A stretch of DNA of 64,000 nt from Bacillus pinisoli (lineage in GTDB: Bacteria; Bacillota; Bacilli; Bacillales; SA4). The notes below the pieces were generated by a model. That model ran no database searches. It had not been told where the DNA came from and saw only the letters and a list, made by a program, of their open reading frames with translations. Location: positions 248,001 to 312,000 of the forward strand of contig NZ_JAJQKI010000002.1 of NCBI RefSeq assembly GCF_023036475.1. Reading direction: 5' to 3'. Below, piece after piece: positions 1 through 10,962 of the stretch. Numbering within the stretch: the stretch's first letter is position 1; each line of letters begins with the position of its first letter. A program made the position numbers and the translations under genes.

Positions 1-854
1 TCATAAATGGCAAGTGCCTGCCCTGACTGATCAGTTATTAGTACATGATCATGTTCAAGCAGAACCGTAGTCATCTCAAGAACTGCACCATTTTTGACTT
101 TTATTGCTACTTTATCATCAATTTGCAAGTTAGGCAAATGGTTTAGAGCTCTCTCCATTGGAATAAGTAAAGATTGAATGGAGTTTGTTTCTACTGCTTT
201 TTCAATTTGTTCAAATGTTAAACACTCTTCTATTTGAAAAGGTCCAGAAGCAGTTCTAATAAGATGTGACATGTGTGCAGGAAATCCTAACTCTTCCCCA
301 ATAGTAACTGCAAGTGTTCGGACATAGGTGCCTTTACTGCATGTTACCTTAAACCTAAAACTTATTTCTGAACCGACAAACTCATCGCGATCATCTAATA
401 ATTCAAATTTGTAAATTGTAATGGTTCGTGTTGGTCGTTCAATGGTTATACCTTTTCTAGCATATTCATAGAGTTTTTTGCCATTAACTTTAACTGCTGA
501 ATACATAGGAGGCGTTTGCTGTATTTCACCAGTAAGTTTATTTAAAACATCTAATATCTCAGAACGCGTAATAACTCGATCAACTGGTACTTCCTCTATT
601 TTTTCTCCTGAGCTATCTTCAGTAGTCGTAGAGTAACCTAAAGTTACTTCCCCCACATATGTCTTATTATTCCCCGTCATGTATTCAGCAATTTTTGTAG
701 CTCGTCCAATGCACAATGGAAGCACTCCGGTTACATCTGGATCAAGTGTACCGGTATGTCCTATTTTCTTGGTTTTTAGTATTTTTCTCATCTTAAAAAC
801 GCAATCATGAGACGTTAGTCCCTTGGGTTTATGTAATAGTAGTATTCCTTCCAT
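1..854 (-). CDS. truB: tRNA pseudouridine(55) synthase TruB (3' end cut by window)
   Basis: Makes pseudouridine 55 in the T-loop of tRNAs. I translated 284 residues from the ATG at 854. The catalytic motif GHTGTLDPD is visible with the nucleophilic Asp at about residue 38, as is the N-terminal start MEGILLLHKPKG. The reading frame is still open at base 1, so roughly 20-25 C-terminal residues are missing compared with the usual length near 305. It follows rbfA in the nusA-infB-rbfA-truB cluster, but a strong hairpin lies in the 98-bp gap between rbfA and truB. The identification is firm; only the C-terminus is unseen. Confidence 0.96.
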   Translation of the reverse strand, partial: MEGILLLHKPKGLTSHDCVFKMRKILKTKKIGHTGTLDPDVTGVLPLCIGRATKIAEYMTGNNKTYVGEVTLGYSTTTEDSSGEKIEEVPVDRVITRSEILDVLNKLTGEIQQTPPMYSAVKVNGKKLYEYARKGITIERPTRTITIYKFELLDDRDEFVGSEISFRFKVTCSKGTYVRTLAVTIGEELGFPAHMSHLIRTASGPFQIEECLTFEQIEKAVETNSIQSLLIPMERALNHLPNLQIDDKVAIKVKNGAVLEMTTVLLEHDHVLITDQSGQALAIY

Positions 855-912
855 CTGTACCTCCGTGGTCACAGTTATGTTTCAATCTAGTCAAAAAGAC
901 AAAGTTGTAAAC

Positions 913-944
913 AAAACTGGATAGACGTATGTCTATCCAGTTTT
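913..944 (-). terminator. Perfect 14-bp hairpin, likely rbfA terminator or attenuator
   Basis: A perfect inverted repeat has arms at 913-926 and 931-944 with a 4-nt loop. On the minus strand the 3' arm ends in TTTT and is followed by a T-rich stretch (TTTTGTTTAC). It lies 9 nt after the rbfA stop and before truB, so it should terminate or attenuate the infB operon. The plus-strand side is also T-rich, so it could work in both directions. Confidence 0.75.
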
Positions 945-952
945 ATTGTTCT

Positions 953-1312
953 CTATGCTTCATCTTGCCTAGTGGATTTATTTAGTTCAGCCAGTAAGTT
1001 TTCAATACGATTACCGTAATCAACAGACTCATCGAATTCAAAAGAAATTTCTGGTGTCTTACGTAAACGAATTCGTTGGCCAATCTCACTTCTAATAAAC
1101 CCTTTCGCTTTGGCTAGGCCTTTTAGTGTGTTCTGCCTTTGTTCGTCATCTCCCAGAACAGAAATGAAAACTTTAGCTTGCTGGAGATCTCCAGTAACTT
1201 CTACATCTGTTACTGTAACAAACCCAATACGTGGATCTTTTATTTTACGCCCGATAATTTCACCGAGCTCTTTTTTCATTTGCTCTCCAACTCGAGTTGC
1301 ACGTAAACTCAT
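953..1312 (-). CDS. rbfA: 30S ribosome-binding factor RbfA
   Basis: Assembly factor for the small ribosomal subunit that binds free 30S particles and helps 16S rRNA 5'-end maturation. The protein (119 aa) begins [11 protein letters not shown] and carries the KH-like fold signature [18 protein letters not shown] and the [10 protein letters not shown] motif typical of Bacillus RbfA. The frame is open 8 codons further upstream. The ATG at 1312 is chosen because GAGGTGAT sits just ahead of it and because family members start with MS-R-A. It follows ylxP closely. Confidence 0.95.
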   Translation of the reverse strand: MSLRATRVGEQMKKELGEIIGRKIKDPRIGFVTVTDVEVTGDLQQAKVFISVLGDDEQRQNTLKGLAKAKGFIRSEIGQRIRLRKTPEISFEFDESVDYGNRIENLLAELNKSTRQDEA

Positions 1313-1326
1313 ACGATCACCTCGTT

Positions 1327-1605
1327 TTAATACCATTCAAAATTTGTAACGGCTCTTTCTATTTCCGGAAAGGAGTCAATCAACTTAATACAGTTTTGCA
1401 ACTCTCTTTCAGTTGCCTGTTTTGAAGACGTAATGGCAACAATACCAATGGTCGTTCGTTGCCATACGTCCTGATGATTGATTTCTGAAACCGAAACATT
1501 ATACTTTTGTTTAAGTCTAGATAAGATTCTTTGAAGAACTGCCCGCTTCTCTTTTAACGATTGTGCATCATAAATGAAGCATTCACATTCTACAAATCCA
1601 ATCAT
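1327..1605 (-). CDS. ylxP: YlxP/DUF503 family protein
   Basis: Small protein (92 aa) of the DUF503/YlxP family, usually encoded between infB and rbfA in Bacillales. Visible features are the N-terminal segment [20 protein letters not shown], a central [18 protein letters not shown] strand-helix and a C-terminal INSF-type segment. The biochemical role is not established from sequence; the location suggests a link to translation or ribosome assembly. Its ATG overlaps the infB stop region by one base, so it is translationally coupled to infB. Confidence 0.9.
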   Translation of the reverse strand: MIGFVECECFIYDAQSLKEKRAVLQRILSRLKQKYNVSVSEINHQDVWQRTTIGIVAITSSKQATERELQNCIKLIDSFPEIERAVTNFEWY

Positions 1606-3779
1606 TATCTCTTAATTTCCTCCATGACATAAGCTTCAATGATATCTCCTTCTTTAATATCATTGAACTTTTCAACGGTAATACCGCACTCATAACCTTG
1701 AGCGACTTCTTTTACATCATCTTTAAAACGTTTTAATGTATCCAGTTGCCCTTCAAAAATAACGATGCCATCACGGATTACACGTACACCACTGTCACGG
1801 GTGATTTTCCCATCTGTTACGTAACTTCCAGCGATTGTACCTACCTTTGAAACTTTAAACGTCGTACGAACTTCTGCCTGACCAATTACTTTTTCTTCAA
1901 ACTCTGGATCAAGCATACCCTTCATAGCAGACTCAATTTCATCAATAACATTGTAGATAATTCTGTGTAAACGTACATCAACATCTTCTTGCTCTGCTGT
2001 CTTCTTAGCATTTACATCTGGTCTAACATTAAATCCGATCACAATGGCATTAGATGCTGATGCTAAGATGATGTCTGATTCAGTAATAGCTCCTACACCA
2101 GTGTGGATGATTTTTACACGTACACCTTCTACTTCAATCTTTTGAAGGGAAGCTGCAAGTGCCTCTGCTGAACCTTGAACATCCGCTTTAACGATAATAT
2201 TAATGTCCTTAATATCACCTTGCTTAATCTGTTCAAATAAATCATCTAAACTCAATTTAGCTTTATCTCCACGTTGTTCAATAAGCTGTTTCTGCGCACG
2301 CGCTTCACCAACAGATCTAGCCATTTTCTCATCTGCAAAGACCATAAATTGATCACCAGCTTGAGGAACTTCGTTAAGACCTGTTATTTCTACTGGCGTA
2401 GAAGGACCTGCCTCTTTTACACGACGTCCTATATCGTTAACCATAGCACGAACACGTCCAAACGCTGTTCCTACAACGATTGGATCACCAATTCGAAGTG
2501 TACCATTCTGGACTAGAAGGGTAGCAACAGATCCACGTCCTTTGTCCAATTGAGCTTCTACAACAGTACCTGTTGCAAAACGCTTAGGGTTAGCTTTCCA
2601 TTCTTCAACTTCACTTACTAATAAAATCATTTCCAACAACTCATCGATGCCTTCACCGTTTAATGCCGAAACTGGTACAAAGATTGTATCTCCACCCCAA
2701 GCTTCTGGTACTAAGCCGTGTTCAGTAAGCTCTTGCATTACTCGATCTGGATTAGCTGAAGGTTTATCCATTTTATTTACAGCTACAATAATTGGCACTT
2801 CTGCTGCTTTAGCATGGTTTACTGCTTCAACAGTTTGAGGCATAACACCATCATCAGCAGCTACAACAAGGATCGTAATATCTGTGATTTTTGCACCACG
2901 TGCACGCATTGTAGTAAACGCAGCGTGACCAGGAGTATCTAGGAATGTGATCTTTTTGTCATTTACAACAACTTGATAAGCACCAATGTGCTGTGTAATC
3001 CCACCAGCTTCTCCTTCTGTCACTTTTGTGTTACGAATAGAGTCAAGTAGAGTTGTTTTACCGTGGTCAACGTGTCCCATAATTGTTACAACAGGAGGGC
3101 GAACTTGAAGGTCCTCTTCTTTATCTTCCATATCATAGCCTTCAAACTCTGTTTCCTCGTAGACAATCTCTTCTTCAACTTCCACTCCGTATTCACTTGC
3201 CATTAGTTCAATTGTATCCTTGTCAAGAGTTTGGTTAATGGTAGCCATTACACCTAATCCGAAAAGCTTTTTAATAATTTCAGAAGGCTCTTTTCCAAGA
3301 GAAGCGGCTAATTCTGAAACAGTAAGTGAGCCAGAAAAAGTAATTTTCTCAGGTAATTCAGTTACCTTTGTAGGTGTAGACTGTTTTGTGTTTTTCTTAT
3401 GAGCATTCTTTTGGAAAGCTACTTGCTCTTGATTACCTGTTTTCTTATTGTCTTTTTCTTTACGCTTATTAGCACCCTTCTTTTTACGAGGCTTATTATC
3501 TACTTCATCGTCCTCTTCATAAGCAGCAGCCTTATTCTTAACATTTGCTGCTGGTGCCTCTGCTTTCTTTTGAGGAGAAGCAGCTTGCTTATTCTCGGTA
3601 GCTTTTACTTCTGTTTCGTTTGACCCGCTAAATCGTTGGTCTAGCTTTACAACAACATCGTCCTCGATTGTTGTCATATGGTTTGATACTTCGACATTTA
3701 ATTCTTTTAATATATTAATCACTTCTTTACTTGAAATGTTTTGCTTTTTTGCATATTCATAAACACGTATTTTACTCAT
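1605..3779 (-). CDS. infB: Translation initiation factor IF-2
   Basis: GTPase that delivers fMet-tRNA to the 30S initiation complex and promotes subunit joining. The 724-aa protein has an N-terminal IF2N helix domain, a lysine/alanine-rich linker (about 55-140), a second IF2N region (about 145-200), then the G domain with GHVDHGKT at 235-242, DTPGH at 281-285 and NKMD at 335-338, followed by domains II-IV. The length is normal for Bacillus. The start has a good ribosome site (GGGGGTGAACGT before the ATG). It sits in the nusA-rnpM-ylxQ-infB cluster. Confidence 0.98.
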   Translation of the reverse strand: MSKIRVYEYAKKQNISSKEVINILKELNVEVSNHMTTIEDDVVVKLDQRFSGSNETEVKATENKQAASPQKKAEAPAANVKNKAAAYEEDDEVDNKPRKKKGANKRKEKDNKKTGNQEQVAFQKNAHKKNTKQSTPTKVTELPEKITFSGSLTVSELAASLGKEPSEIIKKLFGLGVMATINQTLDKDTIELMASEYGVEVEEEIVYEETEFEGYDMEDKEEDLQVRPPVVTIMGHVDHGKTTLLDSIRNTKVTEGEAGGITQHIGAYQVVVNDKKITFLDTPGHAAFTTMRARGAKITDITILVVAADDGVMPQTVEAVNHAKAAEVPIIVAVNKMDKPSANPDRVMQELTEHGLVPEAWGGDTIFVPVSALNGEGIDELLEMILLVSEVEEWKANPKRFATGTVVEAQLDKGRGSVATLLVQNGTLRIGDPIVVGTAFGRVRAMVNDIGRRVKEAGPSTPVEITGLNEVPQAGDQFMVFADEKMARSVGEARAQKQLIEQRGDKAKLSLDDLFEQIKQGDIKDINIIVKADVQGSAEALAASLQKIEVEGVRVKIIHTGVGAITESDIILASASNAIVIGFNVRPDVNAKKTAEQEDVDVRLHRIIYNVIDEIESAMKGMLDPEFEEKVIGQAEVRTTFKVSKVGTIAGSYVTDGKITRDSGVRVIRDGIVIFEGQLDTLKRFKDDVKEVAQGYECGITVEKFNDIKEGDIIEAYVMEEIKR

Positions 3780-3795
3780 ACGTTCACCCCCGAAT

Positions 3796-4101
3796 TTATT
3801 CCTCGAGCAATGTGTTCAGCTTTCTAGCAAATCCCTCATCCTGTATTCCGATAACAACTCTAGCGTCTTTCCCTATTGCCTGGCCTAGTTCATACCTGTT
3901 TTCAACACGGCGAAGTGGAATTTTATAGAAAGCACACTTATCAGTTATTTTCTTTTCAGTATTTTTTGAGGCATCCAAAGATAATAGCACAAGGCTTACC
4001 TTGCTTCGTTGGATTTCTTTAACAACCAATTCCTCCCCAGAAATTATCTTCCGTGCTCGAGCAGCTAGTCCTACAAGAGATTTCCATGGTTGTTGATTCA
4101 C
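3796..4101 (-). CDS. ylxQ: L7Ae-family RNA-binding protein YlxQ
   Basis: A 101-aa L7Ae/L30e/S12e-type protein, the family that binds kink-turn RNA. Seen: [16 protein letters not shown] near the N-terminus and a central [16 protein letters not shown] segment with the expected alpha-beta-alpha layout. It lies between rnpM and infB, as in B. subtilis (ylxQ). Its start codon overlaps the rnpM stop by one base. A ribosomal or RNA-binding role is inferred from family membership; the specific target is unknown. Confidence 0.93.
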   Translation of the reverse strand: MNQQPWKSLVGLAARARKIISGEELVVKEIQRSKVSLVLLSLDASKNTEKKITDKCAFYKIPLRRVENRYELGQAIGKDARVVIGIQDEGFARKLNTLLEE

Positions 4102-4379
4102 TATTGTTGACTCTCCTTCGCTTCTACTAATGCTAATAATTCCTCATAGATAGAGTCATTGATTTTGGTTTTCAATTGACTGGCCAATGTGTTTTTCTTT
4201 TTAGCCTGTAGGATAATATCTCGATCCTTACTTACATAAGCACCGCGACCAGCCTTTTTTCCAGTCAAGTCAATCGAAACGTCCCCTTCCTTTGAGCGGA
4301 CAATCCGAATGAGTTCTTTTTTATCTTTCATTTCTTGACTCGCTACACATTTCCTTAAGGGAACCTTACGATTTGCCAA
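4101..4379 (-). CDS. rnpM: RNase P modulator RnpM (YlxR)
   Basis: YlxR/DUF448 family, 92 aa. The family's conserved features are present: PLRKCVAS at the N-terminus, ELIRIVR in the middle and KAGRGAYV further on. B. subtilis YlxR has been described as a nucleoid/RNA-binding regulator that modulates RNase P, hence the name rnpM. It is encoded between nusA and ylxQ and starts 13 bp after nusA, so it is in the same transcript. Confidence 0.92.
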   Translation of the reverse strand: MANRKVPLRKCVASQEMKDKKELIRIVRSKEGDVSIDLTGKKAGRGAYVSKDRDIILQAKKKNTLASQLKTKINDSIYEELLALVEAKESQQ

Positions 4380-4392
4380 CTTACTTCACCTC

Positions 4393-5493
4393 TTACTCTA
4401 ATTCCTCTACTGGTAGCTTGTAATTTTCTAATGACTCACCTGAACCAACAATCCCCAGCTTCTCAGCATCAGAATGACTCTTAATATCTATTTTCCATCC
4501 TGTTAATTTAGCAGCAAGACGTGCGTTTTGACCACGTTTTCCGATAGCAAGTGAAAGTTGATTATCTGGAACGATAACTGTTGTTGCTTTCTCTTCTTCA
4601 CTTACAATTACTTCTTCCACTTGAGATGGACTTAAAGCGTTAGCTACAAATTCAATTGGATCCTTTGACCATTTCACGATATCGATTTTTTCACCCTTTA
4701 GCTCGTTAACAATTGCTTGCACACGTCCTCCTTTAGGACCTACACAAGAGCCAACAGGATCTAAATCTGGATTGTCAGTGTGTACCGAGATTTTAGAACG
4801 GTCTCCCGCTTCACGTGCTACAGATTTGATTTCAACAGTACCATCAAAAATTTCTGGCACTTCTAGCTCGAATAATCGCTTTAATAAACCAGGATGTGTT
4901 CTCGATACAAATATTTGAGGACCTTTGGTTGTTCTCTCAACTTTTGTAATAAACACTTTAATTCGGTCATGTGGCTTATACGTTTCGTTAGGCATTTGTT
5001 CAGCTGCTGGAAGAAGGGCTTCAATCTTTCCTAAATTAACATAAATGAATCTAGCATCTTGACGTTGTACAATCCCAGTCATGATATCTTCTTCACGGTC
5101 AATAAATTCAGTATAGATGACTCCTCTTTCTGCTTCACGCACGCGCTGTGTCACTACTTGTTTTGCCGTCTGTGCAGCAATACGTCCAAAATCTTTTGGA
5201 GTCACTTCAATTTCAATAACATCCCCAACTTGATAATTAGGGTTAATTAATCGTGCTTGCTCTTGTGAAATCTCAAGTCTTGGGTCGAACACATCGTCAA
5301 CAACATCCTTACGAGCAAATACTCTCATTGAGCCGCGCTCAGGATTTACATCTACCCTGACATTTTGAGCTTGATTAAAATTTCGTTTGTAAGCAGATAT
5401 AAGTGCTGCTTCAATTGCATCTAGCAAGATATCTTTACTAATTCCCTTTTCTTTTTCTAACATGATAAGGGCATCTAATAGCTCACTACTCAT
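4393..5493 (-). CDS. nusA: Transcription termination/antitermination factor NusA
   Basis: RNA polymerase-associated factor that enhances pausing and intrinsic termination. The order is an N-terminal RNAP-binding domain (SSELLDAL...EKEKGISKDI), an S1 domain, then KH1 and KH2 with the VGPKGGRVQAIV and IGKRGQNARLAAKL signatures. The frame opens 14 codons earlier. The ATG at 5493 is chosen because family members begin MSSELLDAL and an AAAGGGGGAT site precedes it. Length is 366 aa, close to the B. subtilis protein. The gap from rimP is unusually long and palindromic (separate entry). Confidence 0.96.
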   Translation of the reverse strand: MSSELLDALIMLEKEKGISKDILLDAIEAALISAYKRNFNQAQNVRVDVNPERGSMRVFARKDVVDDVFDPRLEISQEQARLINPNYQVGDVIEIEVTPKDFGRIAAQTAKQVVTQRVREAERGVIYTEFIDREEDIMTGIVQRQDARFIYVNLGKIEALLPAAEQMPNETYKPHDRIKVFITKVERTTKGPQIFVSRTHPGLLKRLFELEVPEIFDGTVEIKSVAREAGDRSKISVHTDNPDLDPVGSCVGPKGGRVQAIVNELKGEKIDIVKWSKDPIEFVANALSPSQVEEVIVSEEEKATTVIVPDNQLSLAIGKRGQNARLAAKLTGWKIDIKSHSDAEKLGIVGSGESLENYKLPVEELE

Positions 5494-5586
5494 TTTTCTT
5501 GGATCCCCCTTTAAAGAATCAACTGTATTTTCCATATCTTTTACAATTTAAAAGGTCCTGTATCTTTAACATAACCCATACTAAAG

Positions 5587-5747
5587 GAAAGCTTGTTTAT
5601 CCAAGCAAACTTCCTATTCTAAGAAGGCCCATCTTTTATTACTTCCTTTTCCTCACTCTTAAAAACCGAGTGCCACAAAAAGCGGTCTCCTGTTTCAAAA
5701 AAAGACATGCTCTTTCTGAAACAGGAGCAGGAATGAGAAGTAATAAA
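5587..5747. repeat. Cluster of nested palindromes in the rimP-nusA gap
   Basis: Within the 275-bp rimP-nusA gap are nested inverted repeats. The outer arms are 5635-5645 and 5737-5747 (11 bp, perfect). The inner arms are 5687-5696 and 5718-5727 (10 bp, perfect) around a smaller AAAGA/TCTTT stem. A short GCTTG/CAAGC stem lies near 5590-5607. No reading frame in this stretch resembles a protein. In B. subtilis these genes are nearly adjacent, so this looks like an inserted palindromic element; its family is not identified. Confidence 0.55.
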
Positions 5748-5768
5748 GTAAGACTTGCGTCTAAATTA

Positions 5769-6242
5769 CTAATTAAATGTAACGGCAAGACGTGCACTTG
5801 CAACCTTTTCAAATGGGATTGTTGTTACTTTCTTTCTAGTCTTAATCATGTAGGCCACTGTCACAGACTCCCCATCATAATTGAGTAGTTCACCTTCGAA
5901 TTGTTTTTCACCATCGATTGGCTCATACGTTTTAATAAAGACTTGTTTGCCAATAGCCTTTTCAAAATCCTTGGATTTTTTTAAAGGGCGTTCAGCACCT
6001 GGTGACGAAACTTCCAAGAAATAAAGATGTGGAATTGGATCTGTTTCATCAAGACGTTCACTCAAACGTTCACTAACAGTACCACATTGTTCAATATCAA
6101 TCCCATTACTTGAATCTATATACACTCTTAGAAACCAATCTTTACCTTCTTTTACGTACTCAACGTCAACTAATTCTAGATCTAATTCATTAAGTATAGG
6201 TGTAACTAATCCCTCTACGACTTCAGTAACTTTTTGACTCAT
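5769..6242 (-). CDS. rimP: Ribosome maturation factor RimP
   Basis: Helps assembly of the 30S subunit. 157 aa, matching the family length. Visible motifs are [20 protein letters not shown], the DP...[16 protein letters not shown] core that defines RimP, and a C-terminal Sm-like segment ([16 protein letters not shown]). It is first in the rimP-nusA-rnpM-ylxQ-infB cluster. The 301-bp gap upstream of it holds polC terminators and probably the promoter. Confidence 0.96.
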   Translation of the reverse strand: MSQKVTEVVEGLVTPILNELDLELVDVEYVKEGKDWFLRVYIDSSNGIDIEQCGTVSERLSERLDETDPIPHLYFLEVSSPGAERPLKKSKDFEKAIGKQVFIKTYEPIDGEKQFEGELLNYDGESVTVAYMIKTRKKVTTIPFEKVASARLAVTFN

Positions 6243-6267
6243 TTATACCCTCCTTACTTTACACTTT

Positions 6268-6293
6268 CATATAAGCTCTTTTCTATAACTTTG
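6268..6293. repeat. Copy 1 of a short dispersed motif
   Basis: A 26-bp stretch upstream of rimP (AAGCTCTTTTCTATAACTTT core) matches 15230-15254 upstream of uppS with one substitution and one 1-nt indel. Both copies are intergenic and in the same orientation, which is unlikely by chance at this length. Function unknown. Confidence 0.45.
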
Positions 6294-6380
6294 TTGTTTT
6301 CTACGTTTAATCCGTTTACGGACATTTTTCAAAAACAACAATACTATGATCAGCCTACATATATAAGGTTTGATTAAAAT

Positions 6381-6400
6381 TCCCTGCTTATTAGCAGGGA
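6381..6400 (-). terminator. Hairpin downstream of polC (distal)
   Basis: Arms 6381-6388 and 6393-6400 (8 bp, TCCCTGCT/AGCAGGGA) with a 4-nt loop. On the minus strand it is followed by ATTTTAATC. It is the second of two terminator-like hairpins in the 301-bp polC-rimP gap. The rest of that gap holds the short dispersed motif at 6268-6293 and no gene; the rimP promoter must lie in or above it, but I could not fix its boxes. Confidence 0.6.
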
Positions 6401-6438
6401 TTACTAGTTATTATGTAAAAAAACTGACAGTAATACGA

Positions 6439-6460
6439 AAGAGTGGGTTTCCCCACTCTT
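6439..6460 (-). terminator. Hairpin downstream of polC (proximal)
   Basis: Arms 6439-6447 and 6452-6460 (9 bp, AAGAGTGGG/CCCACTCTT) with a 4-nt loop. It lies about 85 bp after the polC stop on the minus strand, with a run of T residues some 20 nt further on. It is a probable intrinsic terminator working together with the hairpin at 6381-6400. Confidence 0.6.
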
Positions 6461-6543
6461 CATCACGTCCTATTCATAGCATTTCCTCTGTTACTATAAC
6501 ATAATCACCTGTTTTATGCAAATAATAACAAAACCTGAAAACA

Positions 6544-9500
6544 TTAGAAAAGAGACAATTGATTTTGATCTGGTAAGTCTTCTAAGCATCCTTGACTATC
6601 AAGATATTCCAAGATAGTTTTAGATATTTTACTTCGCTGCTGGAGATCTTCCTTAGATAAGAATTCTCCTTCCCCTCTTGCTTTTACAATATTTAATGCA
6701 GCATTTGTTCCTAATCCAGGAATAGAATTGAATGGTGGAATTAAGGTGTTTCCTTCCACAATAAACTCATTAGCACTAGAACGATATAAATCTACTTTTT
6801 GGAACGAATAGCCACGTTCACACATTTCTAATGAAATCTCAAGTACCGTCAACAGGTTCTTTTCCTTCGTTGAGGCATCAAATCCCTTGGCATTTATTTC
6901 TTCAATCTTTGCCTTAATTGCATTTGAACCTCTTACCATTGCTTCAATATCAAAATCCTCCGCTCTAACTGTAAAGTATGCAGCATAATAAAGGATTGGA
7001 TGATGAACTTTAAAGTAAGCAATACGAACGGCCATTAACACATAAGCTGCAGCATGGGCCTTAGGGAACATATACTTTATTTTCAGACAAGAGTCAATGT
7101 ACCAGTCGGGTACATTATTATTTTTCATTTCCTGTATCCAATCGTCAGGAAGCCCTTTACCTTTACGTACGTTTTCCATTATCTTAAACGCTAGGGAAGG
7201 CTCTAGTCCCTTGTATATTAGGTATACCATGATGTCATCACGACAACCGATTACTTCACTCAGGGTACAAATTCCGTTTGCAATGAGCTCCGATGCATTC
7301 CCTAGCCAAACATCAGTACCATGTGATAGACCTGATATTTGAACTAATTCAGAAAATGTTGTTGGCTTTGTATCTTCAAGCATCTGTCTAACAAATTTCG
7401 TTCCAAACTCAGGGATACCTAAAGTTCCCGTTTTACACATGATTTGTTCTGCAGTTACACCTAAAGATGAAGTTCCTCCGAAAATCTTCATAACTTCAGG
7501 ATCATCCGTTGGGATTGTCTTAGGATCAATACCACTTAAGTCTTGTAACATCCTGATAACTGTAGGATCATCGTGTCCAAGTATATCAAGCTTTAACAAG
7601 TTATCGTGAATGGAGTGGAAATCAAAATGTGTCGTCTTCCACTCAGAAGATGAATCATCAGCCGGGAATTGTATAGGTGTAAAGTCAAACACTTCCATAT
7701 AATCTGGTACAACTATAATTCCACCTGGATGCTGTCCAGTTGTTCTCTTCACTCCTGTACATCCTGAAACAAGTCGGTCTACTTCTGCACTTCGGATTGT
7801 TAAATTGTGATCGTTTGCGTACCCTTTCACATAACCGTAAGCTGTCTTCTCAGCCACTGTACCTATCGTTCCTGCACGAAAGACATTATCCTCTCCAAAC
7901 AGAACCTTTGTATAGTTATGTGCTTTGGGCTGATATTCACCTGAGAAGTTTAAGTCGATATCTGGTACTTTATCCCCCTTAAAACCGAGGAAGGTTTCAA
8001 ATGGAATATCATGACCGTCTTTTTTAAAGCGAGCCCCACATTCTGGACAATCTTTATCAGGTAAATCAAATCCGGAACCAACTGAACCATCATCAAAGAA
8101 CTCTGAATGTTTACATTTTGGACAAACATAATGAGGTGGTAATGGATTAACTTCAGTAATCTCCGTCATCGTCGCAACAAAAGAAGATCCTACCGAACCA
8201 CGTGAACCTACTAGATAACCATCATCAAGTGATTTTTTAACTAGTTTGTGGGAAATTAGATAAATAACAGCAAACCCATGTCCAATAATTGATTTAAGTT
8301 CTTTCTCCAATCGGTCTTCAACTATTTGAGGTAAAGAATCCCCATAAATTCTACGGGCCATCGCATAACTCATTTCACGCATCTCTTCATCGGCACCTTC
8401 AATTTTAGGAGTATATAAGTCATCTTTTATCGGCTTCACTTCTTCAATTAAGTCCGCAATATAATTCGTATTAGTAACTACTATTTCTTTAGCTTTTTCA
8501 ACACCTAAAAAGGAGAACGCTTCGAGCATCTCATCCGTCGTTCTAAAGTGTACCTTTGGTAAGCGGTGTCGGTTTAGAGGATTGGCACCACCTTGTGAAT
8601 TTACAAGAATCTTTCGATAGATATGATCTTCATGGTCAAGGTAGTGAACGTTTCCTGTTGCTACAACAGGCTTTTCTAGCTTTACACCGAGTTTTACTAG
8701 GTTTGTAATAATATCTATAAGAGCTCTTTGGTCTCTAACTAGTTCAAGTTCTATTAGATGTGAGTACACTTCAGGTGGATGTACTTCGATATAATCGTAA
8801 AACTGAGCAACTTCTTCCACTTCCTCAGGAGACTTTTGCATCATTGCTTCAAATACTTCTCCTTTATCACAGGCAGAACCGACTAATAGTCCTTCTCGAT
8901 GTTTCATTAACTTGGATCTCGGTATTCTTGGCACTCGATAGAAATATTCTAAGTGAGATATTGAAATCAGCTTAAATAAATTTTTAAGACCTGTCTCATT
9001 TTTTGCTAGTAACGTAATATGTGATGGTCTTGCTCTCTGATAAGCATTTCCTTGACCCATATTATCGTTTAATTGGTCGTGATATTCAATTCCACGTTCA
9101 AGAGCATCTTTTAACATTTTCATTAACAGATAGCCGGTTGCCTCCGCATCATAAATTGCACGGTGATGTTGAGTTAATTCAATATCAAACTTTTTACATA
9201 ACGTGTTTAAACGATGATTCTTCATTTCTGGTAGTAAGAATCTAGCTAACTCCAGTGTATCAATTACAGGATTTTGAGCTTTTTCATATCCGAGTTTCTT
9301 TAAGCCGACATTAAGGAATCCCATATCAAAACTAGCATTGTGGGCAACTAAACAATCGTGGCCAATCCAGTTTCTAAATCGTTCAATAACTTCAGCTACC
9401 TCTGGAGCATCTCTAACCATATCATCAGTTATTCCAGTTAAATCAATAGTTGTTGCAGATAGAGGGTGATGAGGATTAGCGAACGACTCAAATCTGTCTA

Positions 9501-10863
9501 TAATCTGACCTTCTTTAATTTTAACAGCAGCAAGTTCAATAATAGTATCGTAAACGGCAGATAGACCAGTGGTCTCAACGTCAAAAACAACGTACGTATC
9601 TGTTGCCAGTAGTCTGTGCTGTTCGTTATATGCAATCGGTACCCCGTCATTTACTAAATTTGCCTCTAGACCATAAATTACTTTAATTCCGTTTTTCTTT
9701 CCTGCAGAGTATGCTTCTGGGAAAGATTGTGCAACCCCATGATCTGTTAAGGCAAATGCTTTATGTCCCCACTTCTTTGCTTGTGCTATTAATTTACTTA
9801 CAGAAGTAACGGCATCCATTTGACTCATAGGTGAATGTGAATGAAGTTCTACGCGTTTTTCATCATCTGGAGCTAAATCCTGTCTTTTTACAGGTTCGAT
9901 CTCCTGTATATCATTTGCCATCATGACAAGGTCACGGATGAATGTATCGTTTTGGACTCCACCTCTAACTTTAACCCACATACCTTTTTTAACTGACTGA
10001 AGTAATGGTATATCTTCTTTATCTCTTGAAAACATCTTAACAAGGAATGAGCTTGTATAATCTGTCATTTTAAAAGTTAGCAGATGTCTTCCGCTTCTCA
10101 ATTCTTTTGTCTCAGCATCAAAAATATACCCTTGGATAACCACTCTTCTTTCCTCTTCTTGAATAGATTGAATGGATATTGGATCTTCTTTAATGGTATA
10201 TCCAATGGTTAGAGGACCACTTTGTTCATGTGCAGGTTCTTTCTCTTTCTTTTGCATTTCTGTGATAGCAGCTAATACTTTGTTTCGGTCTTCTTGCTCT
10301 TTTTGCTCAACAAATTTATCAAATTCTTCCTGAGAATATTCAACCGTCGTTTCAATTTGCATTGTTGGAAACCCAAACTCCTCCAACTTTGCACTAATAG
10401 CTTGTCCATATTTTTTCTTTACTGTAATGGCTTCTGCATCATTTCTCGCTTTAATAGTAATTTTCGCACCTTGTAATGATGGAGTTTGATCCTTTAATAA
10501 TGGAAGAAACATAGGAGAAACCGTTTCAAGTCTGTCAATACAAATCGGCCAATACTCAATAATGTCCTTTTCCAGTACATTTTTCTCAATTGCTTTGACA
10601 GAAAAACTTACCGTTGCAATATGCGAGAAGGCCTGAACAAGCTTGTTTGAAAATAGTTCAAAAATGGTAGCCGGTAATAATGTCGGCCAAATAAAAGAGA
10701 AGTGCCATGTATTTGCAACAGGATGGACATATACTTTCTCAATTCCTGCTCCTTTAAAATAATCTTTTACGTCTCCAGTAATATCTATTTGCTGTAATAG
10801 GATTCCAAAACGATCTATTTGTTCTGTTGAAAGGTCTATCACGAATAGATCTCTCCTCTCCAT
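6544..10863 (-). CDS. polC: DNA polymerase III PolC-type, replicative alpha subunit
   Basis: The Gram-positive replicative polymerase, 1439 aa (B. subtilis 1437). Domains in order: N-terminal domain, OB fold (about 238-320), PHP domain starting ELHSHS at 339-344, DnaQ-type 3'-5' exonuclease inserted in the PHP domain with DVETTG at 428-433, then the polymerase core. The core has [10 protein letters not shown] near 886-895, a four-Cys zinc motif (CPKC 914-917, CPEC 939-942) and the catalytic PDIDLNF at 967-973. It is complete and intact. Its usual upstream neighbour proS is missing. Confidence 0.98.
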   Translation of the reverse strand: MERRDLFVIDLSTEQIDRFGILLQQIDITGDVKDYFKGAGIEKVYVHPVANTWHFSFIWPTLLPATIFELFSNKLVQAFSHIATVSFSVKAIEKNVLEKDIIEYWPICIDRLETVSPMFLPLLKDQTPSLQGAKITIKARNDAEAITVKKKYGQAISAKLEEFGFPTMQIETTVEYSQEEFDKFVEQKEQEDRNKVLAAITEMQKKEKEPAHEQSGPLTIGYTIKEDPISIQSIQEEERRVVIQGYIFDAETKELRSGRHLLTFKMTDYTSSFLVKMFSRDKEDIPLLQSVKKGMWVKVRGGVQNDTFIRDLVMMANDIQEIEPVKRQDLAPDDEKRVELHSHSPMSQMDAVTSVSKLIAQAKKWGHKAFALTDHGVAQSFPEAYSAGKKNGIKVIYGLEANLVNDGVPIAYNEQHRLLATDTYVVFDVETTGLSAVYDTIIELAAVKIKEGQIIDRFESFANPHHPLSATTIDLTGITDDMVRDAPEVAEVIERFRNWIGHDCLVAHNASFDMGFLNVGLKKLGYEKAQNPVIDTLELARFLLPEMKNHRLNTLCKKFDIELTQHHRAIYDAEATGYLLMKMLKDALERGIEYHDQLNDNMGQGNAYQRARPSHITLLAKNETGLKNLFKLISISHLEYFYRVPRIPRSKLMKHREGLLVGSACDKGEVFEAMMQKSPEEVEEVAQFYDYIEVHPPEVYSHLIELELVRDQRALIDIITNLVKLGVKLEKPVVATGNVHYLDHEDHIYRKILVNSQGGANPLNRHRLPKVHFRTTDEMLEAFSFLGVEKAKEIVVTNTNYIADLIEEVKPIKDDLYTPKIEGADEEMREMSYAMARRIYGDSLPQIVEDRLEKELKSIIGHGFAVIYLISHKLVKKSLDDGYLVGSRGSVGSSFVATMTEITEVNPLPPHYVCPKCKHSEFFDDGSVGSGFDLPDKDCPECGARFKKDGHDIPFETFLGFKGDKVPDIDLNFSGEYQPKAHNYTKVLFGEDNVFRAGTIGTVAEKTAYGYVKGYANDHNLTIRSAEVDRLVSGCTGVKRTTGQHPGGIIVVPDYMEVFDFTPIQFPADDSSSEWKTTHFDFHSIHDNLLKLDILGHDDPTVIRMLQDLSGIDPKTIPTDDPEVMKIFGGTSSLGVTAEQIMCKTGTLGIPEFGTKFVRQMLEDTKPTTFSELVQISGLSHGTDVWLGNASELIANGICTLSEVIGCRDDIMVYLIYKGLEPSLAFKIMENVRKGKGLPDDWIQEMKNNNVPDWYIDSCLKIKYMFPKAHAAAYVLMAVRIAYFKVHHPILYYAAYFTVRAEDFDIEAMVRGSNAIKAKIEEINAKGFDASTKEKNLLTVLEISLEMCERGYSFQKVDLYRSSANEFIVEGNTLIPPFNSIPGLGTNAALNIVKARGEGEFLSKEDLQQRSKISKTILEYLDSQGCLEDLPDQNQLSLF

Positions 10864-10933
10864 GTCATGCGGTAGTTAATTTCACTCGAGTAATTAAGGT
10901 TAACACTTTCTAAAGTACTCTTCTGAAATATTG

Positions 10934-10962
10934 AAGGTACCCCTTAATTGCTGAGGTACCTT
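10934..10962. terminator. Inverted repeat in the rseP-polC gap
   Basis: Arms AAGGTACC at 10934-10941 and GGTACCTT at 10955-10962 with a 13-nt loop. The T-run (TTTTT) follows on the plus-strand side, while the minus-strand side is only moderately T-rich. It would therefore terminate plus-strand transcription better than the minus-strand rseP operon. It is the only structure I see in the 254-bp gap where proS is normally found. Confidence 0.45.

Noticed and set aside
5499..5888. Plus-strand frame of 129 aa across the rimP-nusA gap
   Set aside because: It runs through the palindromic gap and the antisense of rimP; composition is not protein-like and there is no recognisable motif.
10934..10962. 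T-box leader remnant of a lost proS
   Set aside because: The GGGGTACC sequence lacks the GGGTGGNACC T-box core, and the T-run is on the wrong strand for a minus-strand gene.
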